A stretch of DNA of 64,000 nucleotides from FEN-1219 sp963810755 (lineage in GTDB: Bacteria; Pseudomonadota; Gammaproteobacteria; Steroidobacterales; Rariloculaceae), in NCBI GenBank assembly GCA_963810755.1, contig CAWEOP010000011.1:1-64000 (forward strand), in the 5' to 3' direction. How positions within the stretch are numbered: the stretch's first letter is position 1; every line of letters starts with the position of its first letter. Below the pieces are notes generated by a model. That model was not told the origin of the DNA and did not search any database. It saw only the letters and a program-made list of their open reading frames with translations. This document shows positions 1 through 10,090 of this stretch, piece after piece. Made by a program: the position numbers and the translations under genes.

Positions 1-493
1 CTGATCACCGCGACGTCGGTCTCGGGATCGGCGCCCACGACCGTCGCCTTGAAGGTGCGCTTGTCGTTCAGCGTGACGGTGATGTCCTCGGCGTCGCGCA
101 CGACGTGGTTGTTGGTGAGGACGTAGCCCTTGGCGTCGACGATGAAGCCCGAGCCCGAGCTGGGGACGCGCTGCGGCCGGCGCGGCGTGTTGTCGAAGAA
201 GCGACGGAACAGCTCCTCCTGCGGATCGTTCGAAGACGAGGTCCCGCCCACCTTCTTGCGCACGTCGATGAACACGACGGCGGGCAGGCCCCGGTCCACG
301 ACCGTGACGAACGGGCTCTCCGGCACCGCGCCGGAGGAGGTCGAGGTCTGCAGGCCGGCTTCTGCGCCAGCGACGGCAGCTGCAGGTCGAAGCCGGCGCT
401 GAGGCCGAGCCCGATAACCAGGCCGACCAGCACGAGCAGCGCGGCGCCCAGTAGTAGCCGTCGTGGGCGGATGTTGCGAACGAGCTGGCTCAT
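1..493 (-). CDS. HtrA/DegP-family periplasmic serine protease, N-terminal part (cut by window edge)
   Basis: Trypsin-like HtrA/DegP proteases degrade or refold damaged envelope proteins. The ATG at 491-493 has a GGAGGTGAC ribosome site just upstream. A hydrophobic anchor or signal segment (LLLGAALLVLVGLVIGLGL) is followed by a linker and the start of the protease domain. There I read the catalytic-His block (VLTNNHVV) and the catalytic-Asp region (ETDVAVI); the Ser lies beyond position 1. The frame shifts once near 355-370, where AGLQTSTSSG should follow the Gln-rich linker, probably through one lost base. The single N-terminal membrane segment fits DegS/HtrA-like anchoring or an uncleaved signal. 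Any PDZ domain is outside the window, so the exact subfamily cannot be set. Confidence 0.8.
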
Positions 494-770
494 GAGTGTC
501 ACCTCCTTCGAGCGATCTCCGTGCGCCGAGAATAGCGAAGCCGGTTGGCAGGTTGGCTTCAAGGTTATCGCGCGCCGGCGATTGGCTGTCACACGGCCGT
601 CAAATGTATCGGCCGGCGATCCCGCCAGCGCAGCGCCCAGAATACCGGGTTCCGGGCCGGGGCTCGCGATCGGCACCTCCCCGCCCGCGTCCGTCCCGCG
701 GCGGAAGCGGCGACGAGACGGGCGGGCCCGGTTGTGTCCCGATTCGGCGGTCTCCGCTAGACTGCGCGCC

Positions 771-1596
771 ATGCCTTCCGGCCGCGCCGTCTACTTCATG
801 TCCGACGCGCACCTGGGCGCCGAGTCCGCCGGAACGCGAGGCGCGCGCGCGAGCGCGCCTTCACGACATTCCTGACCTCGCTGCCGGGCCGCGCCTCGAT
901 CCTCTACATCATCGGCGACCTGTTCGACTTCTGGTTCGAGTACCGCACCGCGATCCCGCGCCGCCACTTCGCCACCCTCGGCGTGCTGCGTCGCATGCTC
1001 GAGGCCGGCGTCGCGATCGTCTACCTCAACGGCAACCACGACTTCTGGCTCGGGCCCTTCCTGCGCGAGGAGATCGGCGCTGCGCACCCGTCGACGGCGC
1101 GGTGAGCGCTCGAGCACCAGGGGCGCCGGATCTGGCTCCACCACGGCGACGGCCTGGTGGGCGGCGACCTCGGCTATCGCGTGCTCAAGAAGGTGGTCCG
1201 CAATCCGCTCAGCATCGGGCTCTACGGGCTGCTCCATCCCGACCTCGGCATTCCGCTCGCCCACTGGGTCTCGGGCTGGTCGCGCCACTCGCGGGAGGAG
1301 CGTCCGCTCGACCCCGACCGCCTGTGGCGCGAGATCGCCGCGCCGCGCTTCGCCGACGGATACGACGCGGTGATGGTCGGCCACTTCCACCACGCCTACG
1401 AGCGCCGCGACGGGTCCCGCGCGTTCTTCGTGCTCGGCGACTGGATCGACCAGCTTCACCTACGTCGTGCTCGCGCGACGGCGAGTTCCATAGCTGGCCC
1501 GCGCTCTGGGACGGGCCGACGCCGCCTCAGAACGACGCGGCGAACGAGAAGCGGTGCGTGTCCCCGAGGTCGAGCTGGGCGGGGACGAAGGCGTAG
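771..1596 (+). CDS. lpxH: UDP-2,3-diacylglucosamine diphosphatase-like metallophosphoesterase (LpxH type), frameshifted
   Basis: LpxH hydrolyses UDP-2,3-diacylglucosamine to lipid X in lipid A synthesis at the inner face of the cytoplasmic membrane. All calcineurin-like metal motifs can be read across the frames: DAHLG near the start, GDLFDFWFEY, GNHDFW, HHGD and GHFHHAY. The ATG at 771 begins MPSGRAVYFMSDAHLG. At least three indels (about 835-845, 1085-1125 and 1455-1490) break the frame, so the 3' end is uncertain. The last readable stretch, FHSWPALWDGPTPP, runs into the convergent barrel gene. Some bacteria use the related LpxG or other calcineurin-like phosphoesterases, so the family is sure but the exact orthology is less so. 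Confidence 0.75.
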
Positions 1597-2453
1597 TCGA
1601 GACGCAGCGCCGAGAACGCGTAGCCGACGCCCGAAGCCGAGGTTGGTCGCGTCGTCGTTGGCGCGGTATCCCAGCGCGGATCGCGGCGCCGGTGAGGTGC
1701 GCCAGCTCGCCGCCGACCATCGCGACCGCGCTCCGCCCCGGGTCAGGCGGGTCTCGAGCGAACCGCGCAGCTCGAAGCCGGTGCCGACGGCGACCCCGTA
1801 AGAGGCGCCGCCCTGCACCGCCGCGGGCAGCGACACGGCCTGCCCGGCAGCCCGTCGTCGAGCTCGTAGTGGGCGGCGGGTCCGAGGTTGTGCGCGGAGA
1901 GCGAGAGCCGCAGCGGCTGGAGCGGATCCCAGGTCAGGCCCCCGCCCACCGCCCAGGTCGTCGCGGACGAGCTCGGCGATGCGCTCGCGCACCACCTGGA
2001 AGCTGCCACCGGCACGCAGCCCGCGCCCGACGGTGCGGCCGTAGGCCAGCGAGAACTCGAGGTCGTGCCCACCGAAGGTGCCGATCACGTTGCCGATGTC
2101 GTCGCGCTCGGTGATGGGCTCGGAGTACATCGCGCGCAGACCGAGCGAGGCGCCGCCGCCCCACAGCGGCCGCGCGAACGCGAACTGCTCGTGGCGGAGC
2201 TGCTGGAAGAACTCGAAGTGCGAGCCGACGATCTCGAGCCGGGTCGTCGCCGCCAGCCCCGCGGGATTCCAGAAGGTGGCCTCGACGCCGTCGGCGCGCG
2301 AGGCGAAGGCGCCGCCGAGGGCGCCGGGCGCGCCCCGGCCGGGACCTCGAGGAAGGCGAATCCCGCCGGCGTCGCCGCTGCGGGCGCGTGGCCGGCGGTG
2401 ATCGATAGCGCGAGCAGGGCCACGACGCGGGCGAGGGACGGGCGGTGGATCAT
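1527..2453 (-). CDS. PorV/PorQ-like outer-membrane beta-barrel protein, frameshifted
   Basis: The ATG at 2451-2453 begins a signal peptide (RVVALLALSITAGHAPAAA). FLEVPAGARALGGAF-type sequence and GVEATFWNPAGLA follow, the N-terminal signature of the PorV/PorQ and FadL-related barrels. Strands such as LRHEQFAFARPLWGG and LRAGGSFQVVRERI alternate aromatic and polar residues. The last residues, DTHRFSFAASF before TGA, end in the terminal Phe expected for BAM-dependent insertion, and this fixes the 3' end. Several indels (about 2340, 1930, 1850, 1640-1700) move the reading among three frames. The family includes secretion-associated shuttles and fatty-acid channels; the substrate cannot be told here. 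It is convergent with the lpxH-like gene. Confidence 0.7.
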
Positions 2454-2493
2454 CGAGGCTCCGGGTCGGGCGATCACGCGGCGGTCGCGGGTC

Positions 2494-2516
2494 GGGGGCC
2501 GGAGTGTCCGGCCCCC
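2494..2516 (-). terminator. Strong GC hairpin, probable terminator
   Basis: A perfect inverted repeat with 10-bp arms (GGGGGCCGGA and TCCGGCCCCC) and a 3-base loop sits 40 bases past the stop of the minus-strand DUF4384 gene and before the start of the barrel gene. There is no U-run, so it may act as an RNA-stabilising hairpin instead of an intrinsic terminator. Confidence 0.5.
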
Positions 2517-2555
2517 GCGAGAACATGAGCGAAGGAGTCTATCAGGTCGCGGACC

Positions 2556-4134
2556 TCATCGGCTCCGGCCTCCACGCTCGTGGCCGCCCGTCGAGACCCG
2601 CCCTCCGCCCTGCGGCGTCTGGACGCGGGGCTGGGACCGCCCGACGTCGACGCGGGCCGGGGCCGGAGCAGTAGCAGGCGCGTCGTTCCCGCGCGTCCGC
2701 GCGAACCGGCCGCCGCCATCACGCGCGGGCGCCGGGCGCTCGGCGACGCGTTCGATCCGGCCGCCGCCGTCGTCGCGCACGGGCGGGCGCTCGAAGCGCG
2801 GCGCCATCCGCTCGAAGCGTGGCCGCTCGAACGGGACCCGCTCACCCATCCGCGGCGTGAAGCGTCCGGTGCTCGCGTCGCCGTTCGAGGTTGCGCGACC
2901 GCGGCGGCCTTCGACGCCCGGACGCTCGACCGTGCGCGGCTCGCGCTCGATGCGGCGATCCTCGTCGAGCGGCGGGCCGCTCGAGCGCCCGCGCTCGAAG
3001 CGCGGCGCACGCTCGACACGCTCGCCACGCTCCGCGCGCTCGGGCGCGGGCGCGTCGGCCGGATTCCGCCAGGCCCGGTCTCGCCCGCTCGCCGGATCGT
3101 GCGCCGGTAGCGGCGCCCCGGGCGCCGAGCGGCGACCGATCGGGACCCGCGTGCCGATGCCGGCGGCGCCACGGCCGGCGGCGATGTATCCGGGAGGCGT
3201 CACGCCGTCCTTCACCCGCCGCGGGTCACCGAACCTCGGCGGCCCGACGTATCCCGGCGGCGGCGCCGTCTTGTAGCGCGTGAGCGAGGCGCCCCACATC
3301 GTCTTCCACCGCGTCCAGCCACCCCACGCCGAGTAGCGCGGGTAGGTCCGGTAGACCGGCGCGCAGTCGTAGCGCGGCACGTACCAGTAGTAGGGGACGG
3401 TGCCGAACCAGTAACCCGGACCCCAGTACCAGCCGTAGTTGACGCGGAACTCGAACGATGCTGCAGGTCGTGTAGTACGGGTCGAAGCCGGTCCACCACG
3501 CCCAATGACCGGGACGGTGGCAGTCGTAGCAGAGGTAGCGCGGGTACTTGACCTCCTCGTGGACGTAGTAGGTCGTGTAGGCGGTGGCGAAGGCGTCCGG
3601 ATCGTCGGGCGCGGCGACCACGCGGCGGCGGATCTTCTCCATCGCCACGAACGGGATCGCCGACGATGCGGCCCTCGGCGGTGACACCCTCCTCCTCGTC
3701 GGCGTCGCCCTCGTAGCCCACGCTCCTCGGCCTGCGCGTCGTAGGGCCGCAGGTACCAGGGCAGCTCGGCGAACGGCTCGCGGGAGGCGATGGCCACGAT
3801 GTAGGCCTGGCCGACCGGGTCCTGGACCACCAGCTCGAGGTTCGAGTGCGGGTCGGCGGCACGTCGAGCACGTCGCCGCCCGCGACCAGCCCGTTGTTGC
3901 CGCGATAGGGAAAGAGCAGGCGCACGTAGCCCTCGGCGTCGAGCTCGTAGACCAGCAGGTAGGCGTCGTCGGAGGTCCGGGCCTGGACCTGGAGCACCTC
4001 GCCCGGGTCGTAGACCGCGTCGTCGCCGCGGTCGGTCCACACCTCGACGTTCCGGCCGCCCGCACCGCGGCGGCGGCGACGCCAGCGCCGCGAGCAGCGC
4101 GACCACGGTCATGGCACCAACGATGCGATTTCAT
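2556..4134 (-). CDS. Exported DUF4384 protein with CYDCH motif and Arg/Pro-rich tail, frameshifted
   Basis: The start at 4132-4134 has AGGAGG seven bases upstream. MKSHRW runs, after an early indel, into a signal peptide (MTVVALLAALAS). A DUF4384 domain follows (VWTDRGDDAVYDPGEVLQV, DDAYLLVYELDAEGYVRLLF), a domain found in exported proteins of several Gram-negative groups. The middle is rich in Tyr/Trp with a CYDCH (CxxCH) motif and GFDPYY; the C-terminal third is low-complexity with RFER-type repeats and many Arg, Pro and Gly. Several indels occur (about 4045, 3860, 3710, 3665, 3470). Its upstream neighbour, the small lipoprotein, ends inside this gene's ribosome site and shares the CYDCH...FDPYY motif, so the two are co-transcribed and probably related. 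Function unknown. Confidence 0.65.
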
Positions 4135-4136
4135 GA

Positions 4137-4647
4137 TCAACCTCCTGGCGGCGCGTCGCGACCCTGAGTCGCGGGGGACCTTGGGCTCGTCGCCTTCCGT
4201 CCTTCGTACCCGGCCGATCCCGGTTTCTCCCGGTTTGTTCCGGCTCCTCGCTGCGCCGGACGTCGCTTGGGCTGCGGGCTCCTCCGTCGGGGCGCCGTTC
4301 TCGTAGTCGCTTGCCCTCGCGGTAGCGGGAGGAGGAGCGGTAGTCCGGCGCGATATCGATAGCGGCCGTAGTCCGGGTGCGTCTCCTTGATCCGGACGTA
4401 GCGCTCCCGATAGAGCGCCACGACGCGGGGCTGGTCGGACCAGCGGTAGCGGTAGCCGTTCCCGACGCAGTAGTCGTAGTACGGGTCGAAGTAGCGATAG
4501 CCATGGCAGTCGTAGCAGTAGTAGGTCGCGATGCGGGCGCGAGGACGTGCTGTAGTGCTGGCCTGGACCATCGTGCCGTAGCCGTAGACGCAGCCGCCGA
4601 GCGCGATCGCCGATCCGAACAGCGCCACCCACGCTCGTCCATCGCAT
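4137..4647 (-). CDS. Small Tyr-rich lipoprotein with CYDCH motif, frameshifted
   Basis: Two ATGs (4642 and 4647) can start the gene. After an indel the frame reads WVALFGSAIALGGC, a lipoprotein signal with Cys after GG, then YGYGTMVQA. The mature part has YYCYDCHGYRYFDPYYDYC and ends with a charged Arg/Pro-rich tail reading GRDAPPGG before TGA at 4137-4139. The stop overlaps the AGGAGG of the next gene, so translation is coupled. The CYDCH sequence fits the CxxCH pattern of c-type heme attachment but could equally bind a metal; I see no other heme ligand. I do not recognise the family. Confidence 0.55.
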
Positions 4648-4689
4648 CCGGCCTTCCCTACCGCGACCCAGTGGATCGGGCGCTTGTTG

Positions 4690-5511
4690 GCGCCGGATCC
4701 CTCGCCGGAACGGATCGGTCGAGCCTTGAGCTCGCGGGTTGCCGGGGTCGATCTGATAGGCCCAGTCATGAACTCCACGCGCCGGCGACCGTCGGCGTCG
4801 CGGGGATCACCGAGGTCACCCGGAACTTGGCGTAGTGGTTGTCGCGCGTCCACACCACGTAGCAGTGCCCCGGGATCAGCTCGACCGAGCCGGTCGGCGA
4901 CCAGCCGCCGCTCGGGGCGAAGTCCACGGCGTCGAGGTCGCTGGCGTAGCCGGCGTCCTGGATGTCGGTGGAGAAGTCGGGCACGAACATCTGGGAGATC
5001 GAGCCGTTGTAGCCGAAGAAGATGTCGGTCGTCGGGATCGTCCCAGGGACGCGCGGCGAAGGCGGAGAAGTCCCAGCCGCTGCCGGCCGGGCTGTCGAGG
5101 TAATTGGAGAGCACGAGCCCGACGCCCGTCCGGGCGCGGCGTGTCGAACACCGTCTCGTAGCGACAGGTCGCTCTCGTTGCCGGCGAGGTCGAAGGCGGC
5201 GACGGCGTAGAAGCGGGTGACGCCGTTGGCGAGCCCGGTGATCCGCAGCTGGGTCCGCCGGTGCGTGCCGATCGGGTTGTACGGGCAGGCCGGCCCGTTG
5301 GCGCACGGCGCCTGGTAGATCCGGTAGCCGGCCACGTCGCGCTCGGTGTTGCGCGAGCCAGTGGAGGTGACGATCCCGTCACCGGTGACGCTGTAGACGC
5401 CCCGCGGGGCGGCGGGCGGGACGTCAGGATCGACGCGGGGCGACCGGTCGTCGTCGTTACAGCCGGCGAGGGCCGATGGCCGAGCGAGCAGCAGAATCCA
5501 GGAACCCGCAT
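4690..5511 (-). CDS. Fibronectin type III lipoprotein, frameshifted
   Basis: The ATG at 5509-5511 has GGAGGT upstream. Across one early indel the frame reads MRVP...WILLLARPSALAGC, a lipoprotein signal with lipobox ALAGC, followed by an acidic linker (NDDD). A fibronectin-III-like domain follows: PPAAPRGVYSVTGDG, VAGYRIYQ, LRITGLANGVTRFYAVAAFD and AGNESDLS. A second unknown domain contains IFFGYNGSISQMFVPDF and PGHCYVVWTRDNHYAKFRV. The C-terminal end is unclear because frames switch between 4780 and 4690; WAYQIDPGNP is the last convincing stretch. It is probably surface or periplasmic, in one transcription unit with the two downstream exported proteins. Confidence 0.6.
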
Positions 5512-6398
5512 GGGTCGACCTCCGAGCGACGTGCGGGGAGCGCTCCGCACGAGTCCGGAGGGTAGAACGGCAAGCGACATGCCACGGCGATCGGGGCCCG
5601 GGCCGGCGCGCGAACGTAGGCGCCGAATGCGATTGCGCGGGTATGGACTTCAGCGATCCGGCGACCATGGCGGCCCGGAAGGCGGCGGTGTGCCGGTCGC
5701 ATCGCACGTGACGCAGACGCAGTGTGGGGGCCGCGCGCGATAGCAGCGCGGGAGCGGACAAGAACGAGGACACCGGCCGCAGCATCTCGCGGCCATCAGC
5801 CAGAACATCCCCCAGTGCTTGGCCGTGTCGCGATAGACCGGTGTCCTGACTCCCTGGAACCCTGTCGGAGAGCGACGGAGGTCGACGTTGGACCGGGTCT
5901 TAGGACGCCGTCCCGCCGCTTCCCGCCGCTTCAGCGATTCCAGGGAATCTTGGTCGATCGGAGAATCTCCAGGCTAGCCGGTCGATCAGGCTGGTGCGTT
6001 GTCGAGATGACCGGGGCTCGTACCCTCGTCCGGCCCGAACCGTACCGGCTAGCCCAGATGCTGCGGAACTCTGCGTGCTGCGAACTTCCTGCTGTTGCTG
6101 CTGTTCACTGCTTCTGCTGGAGGTCCCCCCCTCCGGCTGGATGCTATTGTCAGCATCGGTGTGCCACGACGTGACCATTGCGGGACTGATTCTCCAAGCC
6201 GTTGCGACGCAATCGCTTGTGTGGTCGATCGCGAGCCGCGACCGTCGACCGCCGCAGGAGGCGGCTCCGGAGCGCCAAATCGGAAACAAAATTCAGATCG
6301 CGGCAGGCCCAAGTCCGTAAGTCGACGCGGGAAGCCATGGAGTTGGCTATCAAACCTTCTTTACGCGTCGACATGACTGGGATACTTGAGACTTGCGA
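5512..6398. other. Gene-poor stretch of about 890 bases
   Basis: No open frame here has a recognisable domain, convincing ribosome site or family pattern on either strand. The base composition is less GC-rich than the flanks, especially from 5880 to 6330. The part just above 5511 must hold the promoter of the fibronectin-type lipoprotein; I could not pick out a clear -35/-10 pair. Confidence 0.5.
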
Positions 6399-6418
6399 GC
6401 GCGCTCGGGCGAGCGCGC
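6399..6418 (-). terminator. Hairpin after the sigma-54 activator gene
   Basis: GCGCGCTCG at 6399-6407 is exactly inverted at 6410-6418, starting three bases past the stop of the minus-strand activator. No T-run follows, so the terminator call is tentative. Confidence 0.35.
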
Positions 6419-6421
6419 ATC

Positions 6422-9400
6422 TCAGCCGACCGGCGACGCTCGATCTGTGAGCGTGCGGATCTTGGCGAGCAGCGTCGGGTAGCTGAGCCCCAGCTCGCGC
6501 GCGGCGCGCGCCTTGTTCCAGCGAGTGCGCTCGAGCGCCTCGGCGATCATGCGGCGCTCGAGCACCGCCACGTTCGAGCGCAGCGTCCGCCCGTTGGCGC
6601 GTTCGCCGGCTGCGGCGCGGGTCGCGCCCTCGACGCATCTCGGCGGGCAGCAGCGCGCAGGCCGAGCGACGTCGCCCTCGTCGGCCAGCACCACCATGCG
6701 CTTCACCGTCTTCTCCAGCTCGCGCACGTTGCCGCGCCACTCGTGCTCGAGGAACACGCGCATCACCTCGGGCGCGAAGCCCTCGAGCGGCTTCTCCATC
6801 TGGCGCGAGAACACGGTCGAGGAAGTGCTGGGCCAGCACCGGGATGTCCTCGCGCCGCTCGCGCAGCGCCGGCACGCGCACCGTGATGTCGTTGAGCCGG
6901 TAGTAGAGGTCCTCGAGGAAGCGACCCTGCTCGATGCGCTCGCGCAGGTCGCAGCCGGTCGCGCAGATCACGCGCGCGTCGACCTGCTTGCTGCGGGTCG
7001 CGCCCACCGGGCGGATCTCGCCGCGGTCGAGCACGTGCAGCAGCTTGGCCTGCACCGACTCGGGCACCTTCTCGATCTCGTCGAGGAAGATCGTGCCGCC
7101 CTCGGCCTCCTCGAACAGGCCGGTCTTGTCGCGGGTCGCGCCGGTGAAGGCGCCGTGCACGTAGCCGAACAGCTCGCTCTCGAGCAGCTGCTCGGGCAGC
7201 GCCGCGCAGTTGACCTGCACGAACGGGCGGTCGCGGCGGTTCGAGATCTCGTGCACGACCTGGGCGAGCAGGCCCTTGCCGGTGCCGGTCTCGCCCATGA
7301 ACAGGACGGTCGCCGAGCTGTCGCCGACCTTGGCGAGCAGCTGCAGGATGCTCGTCCATCTCGCGCGACTGGCTGATGACGCGCTCGAGCCCCGGGCTTC
7401 GGCTTGAGCTGCTCGCGCAGCCGCTGGTTCTCCGCGAGCAGCAGCGAGCGCTGCGCCTCGACGATCGCCACCGCGGCGCTGTTCGCGAGCACGGCGAGCA
7501 GGTTCAGCTCGCGCTGCTTGAAGGCGCCGAGCAGGTTGTCGTTGAGGCGGTCGACGTAGACGAGGCCCGACCGACTGCGACGGGAAGTTGAGCGGCACGC
7601 ACACCAGCGAGCCGACGCCCTCGAGCGCGTCGGCCAGCGCGCGCGCCGAAGCGCGGGTCGGCGGCGACGCGGCTCGAGAACAGCGGGCCGCTCTCGGCGA
7701 TGCGGTCGCCGACCACGCCCTCGAGCACGCGGAGGATGCGGCGCGCGCGGTCGCGGCCCAGCCCGTGCTGCGCCACCACGTCGAGCCGGCCGCCGACCGC
7801 GCTGAAGGCCACGAAGCCGCGGTCGCCGCCCGCGTGCTCGACCGCGAGCTTCACGGTCTGCGCCAGCAGCCCGTCCATGTCGGAGGTGTCGCGGAACAGG
7901 CGGTTGGCCTCTTCGAGCGCGCGGAACTCGTTGCAGGTCGAGAGCGACACCGCCACGTACTGCCGCTCGAGCTCGCGGCGCAGCGCCTCGGCGCGCTCCT
8001 CGGCCTCGGCGTCGCTCGACTCGCGCAGCCACTGCTCGGCCTGCTCGAGCAGCGACAGCGCCTGGTCGTAGTGCTCGCGCTCGGCTTCGAGCCGGGCCAG
8101 CGTCAGCAGCGCCTCCGGCCGCGAGCGGCAGCACGCCGAGCTGGCGGAACAGGGCGGCGGCGCGGCGGGCGGCGTCGGCCACCGGCTCGAGCGGCACGCG
8201 CATCCGCGTCGCTCGCGGGCAGCAGGAGCAGCAGCTCGCCCCAGCGCGCCAGCGTGCGCGCCAGCTCGTAGATCTCGCCGAGCTCCTCGAAGCACTGCGC
8301 GGCGGCGCGGATCTTGATCTCGAGCCCGGCGCGTTGCCGCGCATCGCCTCGAGCCGCGCCAGCGCGCGCTCGGCGATCGCCTGCTCGATCCGGTCGCCCA
8401 GCCGCTCGGACAGCGCGACCCGCGCAGCCAGGTGCTCGCGCGCGTCGTCGACGCGACCGAGCTGCGAGCAGCGCGATGCCGAGCCGCGTCTCCAGCTCCA
8501 CGACCAGGTCGCCCTGCGGGCGCCGCGAGCGCGCCTCCTCGAGCGCGGGCTCGAGCAGCGCCAGCGCCTCGGCGGCGTCGCCGCGGTCGAGCTCGATCTC
8601 GGCCAGGAACTCGCGCGCCAGCAGCGATCTCGCGCTGCGCGCCGACCTGCGTCGCCAGCTCGAGCGCGCGGCGGAAGTGCTCGTCGGCGCGGTCGAACTG
8701 GCGGCGGCGGCGGCGCCAGCATGCCGAGCGCGAGCAGCGCGCGCGGCCTCGCCCTGCGGGTGGCCGATGTCGCGCGAGATCTGCAGCGCCTGGCGGAAGT
8801 TCTCCTCGGCCAGGTCCCACTGCCCGAGCCGGTAGCGGATGAGCCCGAGGTTCTGGTTGTGCGGCCGCATGCGCGCGTAGAGGCCCGGCGCGCTCGTCGA
8901 TCTTCAGCGCCTGCTCGAGGAACCGCGTCGCCTCGCGCCACTCGCGCAGGTTCTTGTAGACCAGGCCGAGGTTGTTGAGCGCGGTGACCAGGCCGTCGTC
9001 GTCGTCGATGCGGCGGAAGGTCGCGGCCGCGTTCTGCAGCCAGTCGATCGCCTCGGTGGCCTGCCCGAGCCGTGCGCAGCAGAGGCCGATCGAGACGCCG
9101 ACCTGCGCGACCGTGCGGTGGTCGTCGGTGTCGCGCAGCACCCGGTAGGCGTAGAGGGCGTAGCGGCGGGCCCGCCGATACTGGCCGATCGCGGTCAGCG
9201 ACGTGCGCCATCTCCGCGGCGAGCCGGGCGTTCGATGCGCGGATCGCGCAGGATCCGGCGCGCGGCCACCCGGGCTCGTGAGGCTGCGCAGCGCGGCGGC
9301 GAAGTCGCCACGCTGGAAGTGGGCCGACGGCCAGACGCAGGTAGAGGCGAGCAGCGCTCGGCAGGGCGCCACCGTCGAGCATGGCCAGGGCGGCGGAGTA

Positions 9401-9496
9401 CTCCTCGACGGCGCCTGCGAAGTTGTCGGCCGCGAAGTGAAGATCGCCGATCGCCTCACGCTGCTGCACACCCTCCCGCGTCGGGAGGGGACGCAT
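6422..9496 (-). CDS. TPR-GAF-AAA+-Fis sigma-54-dependent transcriptional activator, frameshifted
   Basis: About 1,020 residues. The N-terminal half is a chain of TPR-like helices (IGDLHFAADNFAGAVEEYSAAL, LNNLGLVYKNLREWREAT). A GAF domain follows (about residues 520-680: NRLFRDTSDMDGLLAQTVKLA, FVAFSAVGGRLDVVAQHGLG, GLVYVDRLNDNLLG), then a sigma-54 interaction AAA+ domain with Walker A GETGTGKG, the sigma-54 contact loop GAFTGA, Walker B GGTIFLDEI and WRGNVRELEKTV. The C-terminal end is a Fis-type helix-turn-helix (LERTRWNKARAARELGLSYPTLL). There is no phospho-receiver, so the input is presumably a ligand at the GAF domain or a partner bound by the TPR. Several indels lie between 7330 and 9300. 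The ATG at 9494-9496 was chosen; an in-frame GTG a few codons later is possible. Confidence 0.8.
9471..9489. repeat. Inverted repeat over the activator start
   Basis: CCCTCCCG (9471-9478) and CGGGAGGG (9482-9489) form a perfect 8-bp hairpin with a 3-base loop, within the first codons of the sigma-54 activator. It could hide or expose the start region in the mRNA or be an operator; either role is inference. Confidence 0.4.
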
Positions 9497-9622
9497 GAGC
9501 CGAATCGGGGGGGATCGCTCTCTGCACGTTTCGAACCCTCGGTACCTGACACCCGGCTCGGTGTCCCGGTGGTTCGTTCCCGGGACACACTGTCTGCGAC
9601 GTAGGACCGAGGCCGCATGGCT

Positions 9623-9945
9623 TCAGCCGCGAGCTACCGCGCGGTTCTCAGGTACAGCATCGCCCAGATCCTGCTGGTCCACTGAGCCCATCCACCTGCG
9701 GACTGGCTCTCCGTGATCCCCGCTTCCCCGGCTTCGGACGCGCATGTCTTCGTAGTCGGAGGCGGAGGCACGATGCCCTGACCGACGTCGGGATCCCCGG
9801 TACGTCACCACCGTGTCCCGGGCTCCACACCGGCGCGCGAATGAGAAACCGCGCGCGCCGGCGTTCGGCGCATGGCCAGACGGCGGCTACCGCCACCGTG
9901 AACAGGACCAGCGTGACCAGGAGCTTGATGCTGTGGTCGATTCAT
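9623..9945 (-). CDS. Small predicted membrane protein, frameshifted
   Basis: The ATG at 9943-9945 follows GGAGGGAG. After a probable one-base indel near 9930 the frame reads HSIKLLVTLVLFTVAVAAVWP, one membrane span or signal anchor. Further down two frames look equally protein-like: one ends VPENRAVARG at 9623, the other ends WAMLYLRTAR at 9634, so the C-terminal sequence is not settled. No family recognised. The gene lies just past the 3' end of the Ppx/GppA gene, on the same strand. Confidence 0.35.
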
Positions 9946-10090
9946 GCCTGCACGCTCCCTCCACCACTGGCGAACCAAGAACGACTCCCAGTCCCATCCG
10001 GCTCTACGTCCTGAGCCGGATGGGGATGCTTTTGCGAAGAGGGGACCTGCACCAGCGCCGCGAAAGTATCCGCCCGTCTCCTGGAGCCGG

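Noticed and set aside
5722..6320. Several overlapping ORFs in the gap after the fibronectin-type lipoprotein
   Set aside because: No family pattern, low-complexity Cys/Leu runs, no consistent frame.
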